From Heterodera schachtii (taxonomy: Eukaryota > Nematoda > Chromadorea > Rhabditida > Heteroderidae), in assembly GCA_023374025.1 (NCBI GenBank), contig SIJG01000016.1:1282642-1346641 (forward strand): a DNA stretch of 64,000 bases, in the 5' to 3' direction. Every line of letters starts with the position of its first letter. The stretch's first letter is position 1. Shown one piece after another: positions 12,564-23,912 of this stretch. A program made the position numbers and the translations under genes. The notes below the pieces were generated by a model, which saw nothing but the letters and a program-made list of their open reading frames with translations, did no database searches and had not been told where the DNA came from.

Positions 12564-13750
12564 TAGGGTTAAGCCCCGAGCCCTCGGGGGGCAAAAAGTC
12601 GGGGGCCGGGGACATCGGGGGGCGACATTTTTATTTTTAAATTATCGTAAATTTTCCTTTTTTTCACTTTAATCATCTGATTTCGTTAGCGCCAGTAAGA
12701 GTGAGTCCAAGCTGGCCTTTAAACCAGGGGCTTCCATTTGTTCTTATTTATAAGAATTTCTAATTTTGGAGTAGCGACAAAAATTGTTCTGATTTCTTAA
12801 ATATATTTATAATTTTGAAATTTTATGGCATAACGTCACTATTTTTCAAGAAATTTTAAGGACTGCCGCAAAATTTTTTTGAATTTTGATCCCGAATTTA
12901 CTGAAATTGTCCTTATTTCTAAGATTTTCCTATTTTCAGGCTTCACCTAAACTTTTAATTTTTTTTCTGATTTTATTTCGCTGGTTTTGAGCAAAAAACT
13001 TTAAAATGGCCATTTTTATGTAAAAAAATGTACCAAAATCTCTCAATTTTCTTTTTTTTTTCCGGCGGCACCTATCGGCACCAGGGCTGGGACGCGACCG
13101 CGATCCGCGATGCGCGACCGCGGGATTTTTCTATGCGCGCCCCACCCCTGATCGTCACCGCCGGTTCGCAAAAGCTTATTTGTTCTTAAAAATTTGGCAC
13201 AAAATCGCGCAAAAATTGTCCATTTTTGGTGAAAATCTGTGGGCAAAATGAACTCAAATTTTCAAAAAATTCTCCCGGCGGCGCCTATCGGCACCGCCGG
13301 CCCTAAAATTTTATAGTATTTTGGTCAATAAATTGTAAAAATTTACTGATTTGAAAAATGTTGTTAATTGTTATTATTTTTGACCCTAAAATCTTATTTT
13401 TCGGCCTTGATGTTCATATTTTTAAAATTACCGATCGGCACCATGGTTTTGGGGGGCCGGCGGTGCCGATAGGCACCACCGGAAAGTTTTTCGTAATTTT
13501 AAATGAATTTTATTAAGAAAATTTGTTTAAAATCTCAAAATTTTTCATCCCGCCTTCGTGGATAAATTAACTTTTAAATTTTTAAAACGCTCGGAGTCCC
13601 CAATCCCACGAAATGGTGTCGGGGGGTCGGGGGGCAAAAAGTCGGGGGTCGGGGACCTCGGGGGACGACATGTCGGGGGTCGGGTCGGGGGATCTGTCCA
13701 AAAAACGCCTCGGGTCGGGTCGGGGGGCTCTGGGTCGGGGGTTAACCCTA
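12564..13750. mobile_element. hAT-like G-rich element nested in the outer one
   Basis: TIRs TAGGGTTAA / TTAACCCTA and 8-bp duplication CTTTTAAC (12,556-12,563 and 13,751-13,758). The solo copy of the outer family at 48.2-48.9 kb carries the unoccupied site. Both ends contain strings of GGGG such as TCGGGGGTCGGGGA that could form G-quadruplexes. They explain the glycine-rich ORF at 13,558-13,824, which I reject as a gene. Confidence 0.9.
13082..13150. mobile_element. 69-bp mini hAT-like element, third nesting level
   Basis: Ends CAGGGCTGGG / CCCACCCCTG, flanked by ATCGGCAC (13,074-13,081) and ATCGTCAC (13,151-13,158), an 8-bp duplication with one mismatch. It splits a copy of the CGGCGGCACCTATCGGCACCGCCGG-type palindrome, whose two halves are continuous once it is removed. 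Confidence 0.7.
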
Positions 13751-14459
13751 CTTTTAACCCTCAAAGAATGCCAAAAATTGTATATAAATTAAAAATTGAC
13801 TTTAAACCACAAAACAAGGGCTAAGGAGCATTTTTTAGCAATTGTAAAAATATTGAATTTCCAAATTTATAAATTTTTATTATATGCAAAAACAAAATTA
13901 TCTTTTTATATAAATTTTTTTCCAAAAGTTCTTACAAAAATTTAAAAAATTTCAATTTTAAGGGTCTATTTTTTAAAAAATTCTAAAAAAGTCGATCCTT
14001 AGGGGTGTATTTTTCGCTTTTTTCGCATTTTTCTTATGAAAATTTGCCAAAAATGAGCGAAATATGCTCTAAAAGCCCAAAAATGGCAAAATATGCATTT
14101 ATTCTCGAAAACCTCCAAAATATGCTTTTATATGCACTAAAAACCTTCACCAAATCAAAAAAATTTAACGCAGAAATGCTATTTTTGAGCCCCTTTCTTC
14201 ATAGCATATGCGCAGAAAAAATATGCAAAATCATACAACTTATAACCCTAGTGATTACATTTTGTCGCTGTCCCAGTGTTTGTCAATTTGTCCAAAAACT
14301 AATTCGTCTTCTCTGACTCGGAATGGAAGGTTGATTTTTTTTTTTTTGATTCAATTGTGCCACTTTTCGAAATAATATGACCGAAAGAAATGACGCATTT
14401 ATGACCATTTGTCCCACTTTTCTCCAGACCACTTTGTCCAAGAAATCAGGGTGCTAGGA

Positions 14460-15276
14460 CGAAGTGACAAAAATATCAGTGTGGGCGAAGTGACAAAAAT
14501 ATCAGTGTTCGTAATAATTAAATTTAATTATTATTTAAATTTAATTTGCTAAATAATTAATAGTAACTTAGCTTATACTTAGTCAAATTAATGAAATTTA
14601 GTATTTAGCGATAGCTCCAAGTGTCCTCTACTATTTATATAATTTTTAAAAATTATTAAAAATTTACAAAAAGTTGTAAGCAAAAAATCTCGAAAAATTT
14701 AGACTTCACTATTTTGACCCTAACTTTTTTGAAATTCATTAAATTCTTTCGAAATTTAACTGAATAATAGAGTGTTCTTTGGGCTATCTAATTATATAAA
14801 TAAAATTAAAATTGCTTGTTTCTAAAAAAAGTTATGAAGGAATTAATAGTGTAATATTTTTATGGTCATCCAAAAAATCTAAGGTCATTTAAATGCATCA
14901 AAATTGTTCAAACTTCAATTAATTTACACGGCGCTTGATATGAAAAGATAGCCCAAAGAATACTCTATTATTCAGTTAAATTACAAAAAATTTTATTGAA
15001 TTTCAAAAAAGTTAGGGTCAAAATTGTTGAGTCTAAATTTTTTGGAAGTTTTTGGTCCCAACTTTTTGTAAATTTTTATTAATTTTTTTAAAATTACATA
15101 AGTAACAGAGGATATGTAGAGCTACGTTCTAAAACTAAGATTGATAAATTAGACTAAGTTTAAGCTAAGTTATGATTAATTATTTAGTAAATTAAATTTA
15201 AATAATAATTAAATTTAATTATTACGAACACTGATATTTTTGTCACTTCGCCCACACTGATATTTTTGTCACTTCG
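14460..15276. mobile_element. Palindromic fold-back element
   Basis: Starts CGAAGTGACAAAAATATCAG (the motif repeated twice) and ends with its inverse. The inverted match runs almost to the middle, where GATAGCCCAAAGAA faces its complement. The length is about 817 bp with no ORF. No clear target duplication. It shares the AAGTGTCCTCTA motif with another fold-back at about 60.24-60.53 kb. Confidence 0.8.
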
Positions 15277-15840
15277 GCTCACCACGGAAATCAGCATTTT
15301 ATACCGGCTTCATAAAAATTTAAATTTATGTTTTTGGCGACATATTCAAAAAAATTTCAAAAATTTTCACAAATAAATCAGTCGAAAATAATCTCCCCGT
15401 CTCCATTTAAATTATTTGCGTAAATTAGAATAGCCAGAAATAGATTTTTACTATTAATTTATTCTTTACGCCCAATTTTTCATCCGAATGTTTTCACCGA
15501 TAAATTTTAATTTTAACAAAAATTGTTCATCAGGGGCCATTTGCCATGTATGCTGCAGAATTATCCGTATTCTGGTAAAATGCTTAGCAATGTAAAACTT
15601 AGTAAATTTGTTTTTGCATAAATTATTAAATATTGAATTGTATAATGGGAAAAATAACAAAAAATTAAAAATTTATTTTGGAGATTGATTTGTTTAAAAA
15701 TAAGCCAGTACCAACATTTTCAATGGTACCGGCAAAACTGAGAGTAAATTTTTTTTGATACCGATGAATTGGCCTCGTCGATAATGAAAATGCCTTCTTA
15801 TTCGATTTCTAATTATTTCTGTGGGGCTTAATATCGATGA
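15277..15840. other. No gene seen: spacer upstream of GSL copy 1
   Basis: AT-rich spacer between the fold-back element and the GSL promoter region. Nothing supported. Confidence 0.5.
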
Positions 15841-15842
15841 TC

Positions 15843-16070
15843 TGGCATGTCGATTATAAAATATGTGAAAAATGCCAGGGATTGGATTGACAAATGCGTA
15901 GGAGGCCCCCTTTGGCATAAAAAAACAATAATGAAGGGGAAAATTTGGAGTAAGTGAATGAATATGTCAATGGAAAAGGCAAAATATTTGCTTCCTATTT
16001 AAAAAATTTTTGTCATAAAAAGAGCATCAAGAAAAATTTAATTATAGGTTTTATTTTCTTTATTTGGCAT
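15843..16070 (+). promoter_or_regulatory. Cluster of four ATGCCA / TGGCAT motifs upstream of GSL copy 1
   Basis: TGGCAT at 15,843-15,848, ATGCCA at 15,872-15,877, TGGCAT at 15,913-15,918 and TGGCAT at 16,065-16,070, all within 350 bp of the candidate start codon at 16,190. ATGCCA is the hexamer known in Globodera as the dorsal-gland (DOG) box enriched upstream of dorsal-gland effectors. By chance, about 0.2 occurrences on both strands would be expected here. I did not see it upstream of the secreted genes at 22.2, 26.1 or 27.8 kb. Confidence 0.6.
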
Positions 16071-16189
16071 AAATTTTCGAATGAAAATACCTTTTTCCGT
16101 CGTATATTTTTTATTACCTTATTTAATAAAATTTTTTATTTATTTTATTCATATATAAATTCCTACCTTTATTCAACATTTTAGAGAAT

Positions 16190-19100
16190 ATGAAAATTGA
16201 AAACGCTTTGCCACAAATTCTTTTGATTTTGATTTTGTTCAGTCTCAGGTGATTATCGAATAAATATCAATAAATGAAAATTATTTAAAATATATTTTTA
16301 TAATTACTATATGAAAATGGTTAATAATTTTATTGTTTGAATTCGAATAAATCTCTGACCCTGATATTTTTGGCCTTCCGGTTGACAACTCACAATTTTC
16401 TTAAATTTATTTACACTAATAAGATTTTTAGAGATAAATAATATTAGTTTAAGGTCAAAATTTAAGGAAAAACAAAATCTGAACAACAGTATACTGTAGA
16501 AATAGAAAAACATATGAACTCCTATCAAACTGAGAAATTAATTGGAGAAGCAAATGAATGGGCAGAAGAGATGGGACTTATGATTTATAAGCCTTGTCCT
16601 AATTTCCAAGTTGGGCCATTTACACTTATTCCGTCGCCATTTCGTCGAAATTATTTTGCGCAAGCGTACAACGCTCAAATTGTAAATTTTTTAAATATAC
16701 TAATTAGATCAAAATAAATAACTAATGCTAAAGAAAGTTATTTTTAAAAGTCATTTGAATAAAATATCAATTGTAGGCATTTAATTTGTTGTATTTTCGA
16801 ATAATGTGCGATTACCAATTTTTGTGTGTAGTTTATCAAGGCATAATTGAGCATGACCAAATTATATCAACTGCTTTTGACATTGTGGACCAAGTTTATT
16901 CCGAAGGCATAAAACAACCACTCACTTTGCTTTTCCAACGAGCGGTAAGTTTAAAAAATAAAAATTATAAATAAAATATGAAAAAATATTTAAATTTTAC
17001 ATAAATCTCAAATTTACAAGTTTTCAAATGTAGTAAACACTTTTTAAAACCATTAAGGATTATATGATTTGTGAAAAGAATAATGACAATGAAGACTCAA
17101 AAATTTATGGATTAAAACAGGTCACTACATTAATAATTTACCTGTTTTTTTATTTTATAATTATAATCAAATTAAGAGCTCAGTGAATGGCACTGCAATT
17201 GGTGGGCTTGCTTTTTCTGAACTAACAGCAAACCTTCACAAACGAATTCTTTCAAAGCTGGGTTTGAATTTGGCAAATTCTGTAGAAAACCTCACTCTTT
17301 CGAATACTGTGGAAGCACTTTACAAAGCTTGGTAAGCAATTTATATTTATTTTATATATATATTTTCTTTTCATTTCACGAGTTTGAAAAGAGAATGGCT
17401 TAAAATTTTGCAGGAAAATACGATTTGGGTGTATGAAATTTTTTGGTATTTTGCAGCTCATAGCCATTATCGTAAGGTATTTTCCTTTCCTGCAAAATTT
17501 TATGTTATTCTGACAACTACGAACTGGATAATGAATTGAGAACATTTTCAAACTTCGTTATTTGTAAAAACCATAAATCCCAGCCGTGTTAATTTGAATT
17601 TTTTCTATAAATATTTTAAGGACAAAATTCAATAAGCCAAACGGAATCATTCTCATAATTGTCGATTTGAGATATAATGAATATGAGTCAGATTTAATAA
17701 AGGAACAATTGGTAGATAAATATAAAATAAATGTTTTTATTTTGTCATTGCAAAATTGTGTAAAACGGTAAGGGGATTTAATCCAAATTTTAAAAAATAA
17801 ATAAAATTTAATCTTACACTTGACGAGAATGACTTTTCATTGCGCTTCGATAAACAACATAATGTTGCAGTTGTATTCAATCAGCAAAATATGCTTAACA
17901 AAAGGCCAGAATTAATGGAAGTTCGACGGATCATTGAACGATCGACGGCAATCGTAAAAAATAAAATAATTGTGTTATTATTATTCATTATAAAAATATT
18001 TATTTAAATAATTTTACAAAAAAACTTTTTACCAGAAAGCACCATCGCTTATTGCCGCATTGACAAATTCAAAAAAAGTTCAACAGGTCAATGTTTTAAT
18101 AATAATTGTTTCGGGACACAAAAAATGTAAGCAATAATTATTATTTTGAGTCTTTTTGATTTTTTGAGCTTTTTTAACTTTTTAAATTTAACCACTTGTG
18201 GCAAATGTGTTAACAATGTGCAAAAATTGGTTAATTAAATTTTAAATTACCTATAACAAGAGGTGCGTGCTTTGCTTACTCAGCCCGGAATGGCTCAACA
18301 CTTCAAAAACAAATGTCAAAATTATTTCTAATTATTTTTCACATTGTCATTTTTTAATTATTAGGTGCTCTCTGAGCCTGGGATGGTTGAGCGATTTTTC
18401 CCAAACCCTGAAGAAGCGCCATTAATTAAAGCCATCCGAGACACTTATGCAAAAATGTGGAGGATTGAAGAGAATGAGAACAATGAGCAATTTTCTGAGA
18501 TAATTGAAGTAAAAGGATAAACAAAAATATATATAAAAATGTAATTAAAATTTTTATTTCATTCTTTTCATTTTATAGAGTCAAAAAACAACCAAATAAT
18601 TTTGTAATGAAGAAAACAGAATATGCATTGTGGGACGCATGGATTAAAAGGGATGTGAAGAAAATTTATTTTGGCGAAGAAATTCCCATAAATATCGCAA
18701 ATTTCGATGCTGACAAACGTCGGGCATACATTTTGATGGAAAAATTACGGCCGATGTCTGTGAAGGTAAATTGGAAAAATGCACCAATTGTGAGCCAAAT
18801 TAATCTGTTTGCACTTCGGTTATGTGCAACCAGGGCTAAATTTAAAAAGGCAACAAACACAGCGATGAGCCTGAAAAAAGGTTATTTCCCTTCGCATATA
18901 AAATGCTAAATAATGAATGTCTTTCACATCGCTCATTCCTCAAAAACGCGCGTCCCAGTCCTCGGCAATTCCATTCCATTTCAAATTTCCAATCAAATCC
19001 CTTTTATCTCAAATATTTAAAAATCTGCCAAACTTTATTTGTCTTCATCAAATCTGTTCAAATGAAAAAGACGCAGCAGCCTTTTTTCAAGGAAAAGGCA

Positions 19101-19941
19101 TTATCCACAGTGTGCGGATGTAGTGAAATTCGTTCATACGATAGGCACTCACGCGACCAGAGAACAATCGAATCCTGCTTTGTTTGCATTAACCGCGCTT
19201 GCCATGAGTTCGGTATGGGCTATTATAGACTGGTCTAACTACATGGGGGAAGTGTCTTCAGTCTATTTGCTTAATAGACTTTTGATAGATGAGTGATTTT
19301 TTTCCTTTGGCTGTGTTTTACTACTACAATTTGTCTTCGGTGGCATTTGTCGAGAAACGCACGAAATTTTAACCATTCTGCTAACACTTTGTAACCGTCT
19401 GTTGTTAGCGACTGTATTGTGCAAAGCACAGCTGTCATGTCGGACTTTTGGTCTGCTTACAATATGGTATTGTCGGTCTCGCCCTTAAGTGGAAAAAACA
19501 GTTGTTTTTTTTTTTGGGTTGGGGTGGGGAACATATAACACCTCCGGGTAAACCACAAATACAATTTCAACGACCCAAATTTTTGGTTTAAAATTTCATT
19601 CATGTTATTTATTTTAAATTTTGCTTTTAAATTAAATTATAATAAATTTACTTATGTACATTCAGAATCACATTGTTTGGGCAGAAGACGAAGAAGAAAG
19701 CAGCAGAAGTGAGGAGCTGACCAGAACAGAGGACGAAGAACAAAGCAGCGGAGATGACTTTTTGGAAGAGGTGACCCCGGAATTAGGCATTTATGGCACT
19801 TTGTTCGGCAATATTTCAAACGGTGAAGTGTTCTACAATGAACAGCTTGGCCATCGCCTGAAGACAAAATTGGCCCGCGAAAATGAGGGTGGCATCGCAA
19901 CTGGAAACAGTGCTTATGATTCGGCATACTTGGTGGACTGA
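16190..19941 (+). CDS. Glutathione-synthetase-like secreted protein (GSL copy 1), possibly damaged
   Basis: Homologue of eukaryotic glutathione synthetase (gamma-Glu-Cys plus Gly, ATP-grasp fold), recast in cyst nematodes as secreted effectors. Proposed exons: 16190-16248 (signal peptide, MKIENALPQILLILILFSL), about 16500-16681, 16777-16944, 17058-17120, 17177-17331, 17621-17767, 17812-17953, 18036-18086, 18365-18508, 18579-18765, 19666-19941. Landmarks: FTLIPSPF, GGLAFSEL, RRIIERS, SEPGM, RAYILMEKL, PELGIYG and the C-terminal GGIATG. The glycine-rich ATP loop expected after FVMK is replaced by an unrelated WDAW-containing stretch, so synthetase activity is unlikely. An acidic insert (EEESSRSEE) precedes PELGIYG. 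Three problems: the signal exon does not join exon 2 in phase, the acceptor before 17,812 reads AA instead of AG, and exon 9 to 10 needs a GC donor or a base change. It may be a recent pseudogene. Confidence 0.7.
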
Positions 19942-20245
19942 TTTTAGAAGAGAAAAGAGAGAGAGAGAGAGAGGATGACCAAATTAGGATAATTACAACA
20001 AATTACAGTTTGGTTATATATAATCAAAATGTGTGACCACATTGATAATCCAATAAGTTCTTTCTTTGGACTTTGTAAATATTCAAGTATAATTCTAATT
20101 TTAAATCTGAATATTTAAGCCAAGCAAAACATTTTTTGCCAAATAAATTTAACCCTCCTTATTTTCCAATGGACAGGACATCCAAACAGCTATTTGGCAT
20201 TTCTGTTCTCCACGGCACATAATGGGCGCTAATGAATATATATAT
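19942..20245. other. GSL 3' flank
   Basis: No gene. Contains a GA microsatellite (about 19,950-19,972) and the flank GGATGACCAAATTAGGATAA, which recurs after GSL copy 2 (resumed at 43,727) and after GSL copy 3 (about 62,050). Bases 20,160-20,230 repeat the GGACAGGACA...TCCACGGCACA block found twice at 63.1-63.5 kb. Confidence 0.6.
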
Positions 20246-20740
20246 ATATATATATGAACGGACTGGGTAAGCTTACGAGGGAAAAACTATGGGGCAGGCC
20301 GGCTTTGAACCGGCGGCTCTGGTTTTCCGGACCAGTGTTCTACTGACCCTGCGCTCTCCAGCTCCCCACTTTGCTCGACCATATAGGTTCAATTATCGTC
20401 TCATTGATCCATTAATCTTCCTCTCTGGGAAGCTTCTCCTTATCCATGTCTTCCGGGCCTCTCTTATGGACGTCCACGTCCATTTTCTTCTTTTTCTCTG
20501 CGTCAGCTTCTGCTCGGCTGAAGATTGCAGATTTGATCATTTCCATTGCCAGCTGTATCCTCTCTTTTCTTTTCGCTTCTCTGCTGCTGCTGGTTGAACT
20601 GGAAGCCGCCAGGGTCGCCATGAATATATATGAACGAGCTGGGGAAGCTTTTGAGGGAAAAAACTATGAGGCGGGCCGGTTTGAACAGGCGTCTCTGGCT
20701 TTCCGGACAAGTTCCAGCTGAACTATCGACACCGCCCATC
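20246..20740 (-). repeat. Two direct copies of a tRNA-headed SINE-like repeat
   Basis: Two similar heads, 20,283-20,370 and 20,655-20,735, read as degenerate tRNAs on the minus strand (B-box-like GGTTCAAAGCC and GTTCAAACCGG). Both abut GAGGGAAAAA and a TATATA tail. Between them a charged 69-codon ORF (20,621-20,412, minus) looks protein-like but has no known domain; part of it recurs inverted at 22,455-22,545, so I treat it as repeat sequence. Confidence 0.6.
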
Positions 20741-21150
20741 CCAGCATAGAAATGCTAGTTGTTTTAGCAAAAAACAAACAAAAAACAAATTCGTTTTTGT
20801 GGCTAATTAGGGCGTTTGGGAATTCTTACTTCAAATTATTCGATTCTTAAGTGATTTCTCGTAAATAAAGACTAATTAAATTCCACGTTTTTTTGTTTTT
20901 GTTTTGACTAATTGATAAATGTATATTTTAACATGTCAGTTAAACAATTTATTCAGCCATCAGAAATATCAAAAACAGGAAAATTGAGAAGCAATACCCA
21001 ATTATAATTTCTTTTTCAATTGATTTTTTTATTGTTTATCGGTGTGTGTCCATTGGCGACCGGTGTATAATCAGCAGTTAAATATTTGTCTTTGTCAATT
21101 TGGGATTGAGATGAAGCTTTAAATTTATAAAAATTAAATAAAATTCTCTC

Positions 21151-22209
21151 CTATATGAAATTTTTTGTTGATAAAATTAATTCAAAACTTGGCATTTCGC
21201 TGTAAACTTCTGCTGCTGTTGCTCCTGCTGCTGCTATTTCGTCAAATTGTGGTGGCATTTCCATTTTATCAGTGTGTGGAATCCATCCGCCGATTGGGGC
21301 TTTAAATAGGTAAAAAATTTGTTGTGGTTGTTTTTACTTCACAAATAAACATTATTAAGAAAAAAATACAACTCAAAAATTATTATTATTTATTTTTTGG
21401 TATTTTTCATTCATAGTGAACAGAATATAATTATGAGAAAATTAGCATAAAAATAAGCACTTTTTTATATAAAAATGAATTGTAGGGTTCAGCAGAACTA
21501 TTACTCATACAATTTTTCATGCATTTGAAATAATTTAAGAAGCATGAAATTTTTTTTAGCTTGACTTTAATCGGATTTCTGCACATTTTTGCAAAAATTC
21601 TCTATTAGAATGGCCCCTTCTATTAAAAATGTCCTTTTGACCTATAAAGATAGCAAAATTTCACAAAAAATCATTTTAAGGAAATTAAATTGATAAATTT
21701 TGTCAAAAAACCAAAAAAAAAATAATTTTCTCAATTTCTTCACACTTTAGCAATAAAATTTTTATATTTTTTCATCTTAAGCAACTATATTTTTTTGAAA
21801 ATGTAAATCTCAATTTAGAGCAATTTTTCAAAGAAAATTTACCTTTACTCATTATTTGGTCTACAGCATTGTGATACGTTTTTTGATCAGCAACATTTGT
21901 AGGTTGACCAGCATGAGGAGAAGGAGCCATTAGCCAAGCCAATGACACTTTGCTAAAATGGAAAAAAATTTAAAAAAATAATTAAACGAAACTAATTACC
22001 GCAGCTAAAATTTTTGTTAACATTCGCAAAGCTTTTGCCATTGTTGGTACAGAATTTTTGTTATTATTGTCGACTGTCGCCTTCTTTTTGTCTAAATTTA
22101 TTTGTTTTTAAAGAATAATAAACAATTTTATAATTAAAATATTACCATTTTTTCCACAAATTGCAAAAGAAAGAAGCAAAGAAAGAAGCAAGCAAATTAT
22201 AAAATTCAT
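21151..22209 (-). CDS. Small secreted protein, unknown function
   Basis: Candidate secreted protein of about 138 residues, found by splicing. Exons: 22209-22146, 22091-22000, 21952-21843, 21299-21151. Exon 1 is a textbook signal peptide (MNFIICLLLSLLLSFAICG). Exon 2 is Lys/Asn-rich, exon 3 carries WLMAPSPHAGQP and exon 4 GGWIPHTDKMEMPPQF, ending at TAG. The exon 1-2 and 3-4 junctions are in phase; the exon 2-3 junction is not. That is resolved only by an internal donor in exon 2 (AAT|GTTAAC) or a frameshift. No family recognised. It lies among other secreted-product genes near the GSL effector genes. Confidence 0.5.
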
Positions 22210-22439
22210 TTTATTTAATTAAAAATTAAATATAATAAAATGTCATCATCACTTGCAGCATTTTTATGTAAATTTACAAATGTCAAAAGCGTGGACAACT
22301 GACGCATTTCCTTTTCCTTTTGCATTATTTTTTATTTACATGCATAATACAAATATATTTTGCTTATAATATATGTGGCGATTGATTGATTAGTTCGTTA
22401 TATAAAAAAAGAAATATTGTAAATTTAAAAATATACAAT

Positions 22440-22593
22440 CCTAGTGAGATAGAGAAGAAGCTTCCCAGATAGAAAGATTAATGGATCAATTGAGGAAACA
22501 ATTGACTCTATATGATCGAGCAAAGTGGGAAATTGGAGAGAACAGGGAGAACAAAAATCCCCAGGAGCAAACTTACAGGACTAGGCAATAAGG
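22440..22593 (+). repeat. Inverted copy of the 20.3-kb SINE-like body
   Basis: GAAGCTTCCCAGATAGAAAG and the following 90 bp match the complement of about 20,345-20,440, including the ATTAATGGATCAATTGAG stretch. Confidence 0.6.
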
Positions 22594-22601
22594 GTATATA
22601 T

Positions 22602-23653
22602 CAGGGCTGTTGCAAGTTTCGCTTTTTCGCTTTTTTTGGGCGTTTCGCTTTCGCTTTTCGCATTTCGCTTTTTGGCTGAAAAGCGAAAAAAAAGTACGCC
22701 CCTAAAGATTGGGTTTTTAAAATAAACAATGGCATTTTCGTGGGAGAAAAAGCAAAAAATTTACACAAAATTTTGCAGTTTTAACCATTTTACCAAATTT
22801 TTATTAAATAAAGTAAAATTTGATTTTGTTATGCAATGGTTAGTGCACCAACCTTGACATTATTTACTGTCATGAGTTCGATGCCACTTGACGTGGCGCC
22901 TATCGGCACCGCCGGACCCCTTTCTCCTAACTCTAACTTTCCGGCGGCGTTTTCGGCACCTACGGCCCCCCAAAACTCCAAATTTTTCCTAAAAATTGGC
23001 TCTTAAATCACAAAATTTGGACTATTTTTGGAGAAATTCTCTTAACAAGTTGCACTCAAATTTTCAAAAATTTTCCCGGCGGTGCCTATCGGCACCGCCG
23101 GACTACATCCCCCACCCCTTGTTTCCAAAAATGTTTTTGAAAAACGCACCGCTAAAATTGTAAAATTGTTGAGCCCCGGTTTTCGATTTCCGAATTCTGA
23201 AGATTTTTGGGGCCTCGGAATGCATGTTATAAAATGCCAATCAAAAATGATCGTGTTTGAATAAAATCCACTATTTATTTATATAATTTATTTTTTGTAA
23301 TGTAATTTCTCGAAATTGTCTTTTTGCCACAATAATATTTTAATATAATAAATTTTTTAATGAATAACGGAAAAAATAAACAGTCATTTCAGAAAATGCA
23401 GTATGCGTTTTATAATTATTTCCATACAAAAATCTACAATAAAAAATAAATAAAAAATAAAAGCAAATAAACAGAATAGTTAACCATTAAATTGAAATTT
23501 TTTTACTCTTTCAATTATGAATAATTTTTGGAAAAAATTTCGCCTTTTCGCTTTTTCGCTTTTTTTGCGCATTTGGGTTTCGCCTTTTCGCTTTCGCTTT
23601 TTATTTTGGTTTCGCTTTTTTCGCTTTTTATTTTTCCCTTTGCAACAGCCTTG
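22602..23653. mobile_element. hAT-like non-autonomous element
   Basis: Ends CAGGGCTGTTGCAA / TTGCAACAGCCTTG, with 8-bp duplication GTATATAT (22,594-22,601 and 23,654-23,661). Both ends consist of TTTCGCTTTTTCGC-type repeats. Inside are a tRNA-like segment (22,832-22,900) and two copies of the GGTGCCTATCGGCACC palindrome. Confidence 0.85.
23075..23105. repeat. GC palindrome CGGCGGTGCC-TATC-GGCACCGCCG
   Basis: The cleanest example of a motif also seen at about 12,098, 13,061 (split), 13,273, 13,433-13,490, 22,886 and 22,940. Each copy would form a strong hairpin in otherwise AT-rich DNA, usually preceded by an A/T-rich TTTTCAAAAATTTTCC context. Confidence 0.8.
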
Positions 23654-23912
23654 GTATATATTTTTTATTTCTTTTTTATTTCAAAATAACCTTTCAAAGG
23701 GCCAATGGGGATAATAAATTAAACTAAAATTGAATAATTTATGAAATTGCTCTATTAGTCTGATGCAACCGTTTGACAAACAAATCACCTGAACAAGCAT
23801 TGAAAAAATTGTCTTAAAACAAAATGTTTAAACATTTTTTATGATTATATGCCAAACAATGCAAACAAAACATTATTCAATATGCCGTTGATCATATAGA
23901 AAGGCATTTTTT

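Larger units (their letters stand above)
12416..14250. mobile_element. hAT-like non-autonomous element (outer)
   Basis: TIRs TAGGGTTATAAGTTGTAT at the left and its inverse at the right; 8-bp duplication GTGATTAC at 12,408-12,415 and 14,251-14,258. It is rich in ATATGCACTAAAA-type repeats. Subtracting the nested insertion leaves about 640 bp, matching the related solo copy at 48,240-48,871. There is no transposase. Confidence 0.9.

Noticed and set aside
13558..13824. Glycine-rich 88-codon ORF
   Set aside because: Translation of the TCGGGGGTCGGGG repeat at the end of a hAT-like element; the opposite strand is equally open.
20412..20621. Charged 69-codon minus-strand ORF as a gene
   Set aside because: It lies within a SINE-like repeat, part of which recurs inverted at 22.45-22.55 kb; no splice or domain support.
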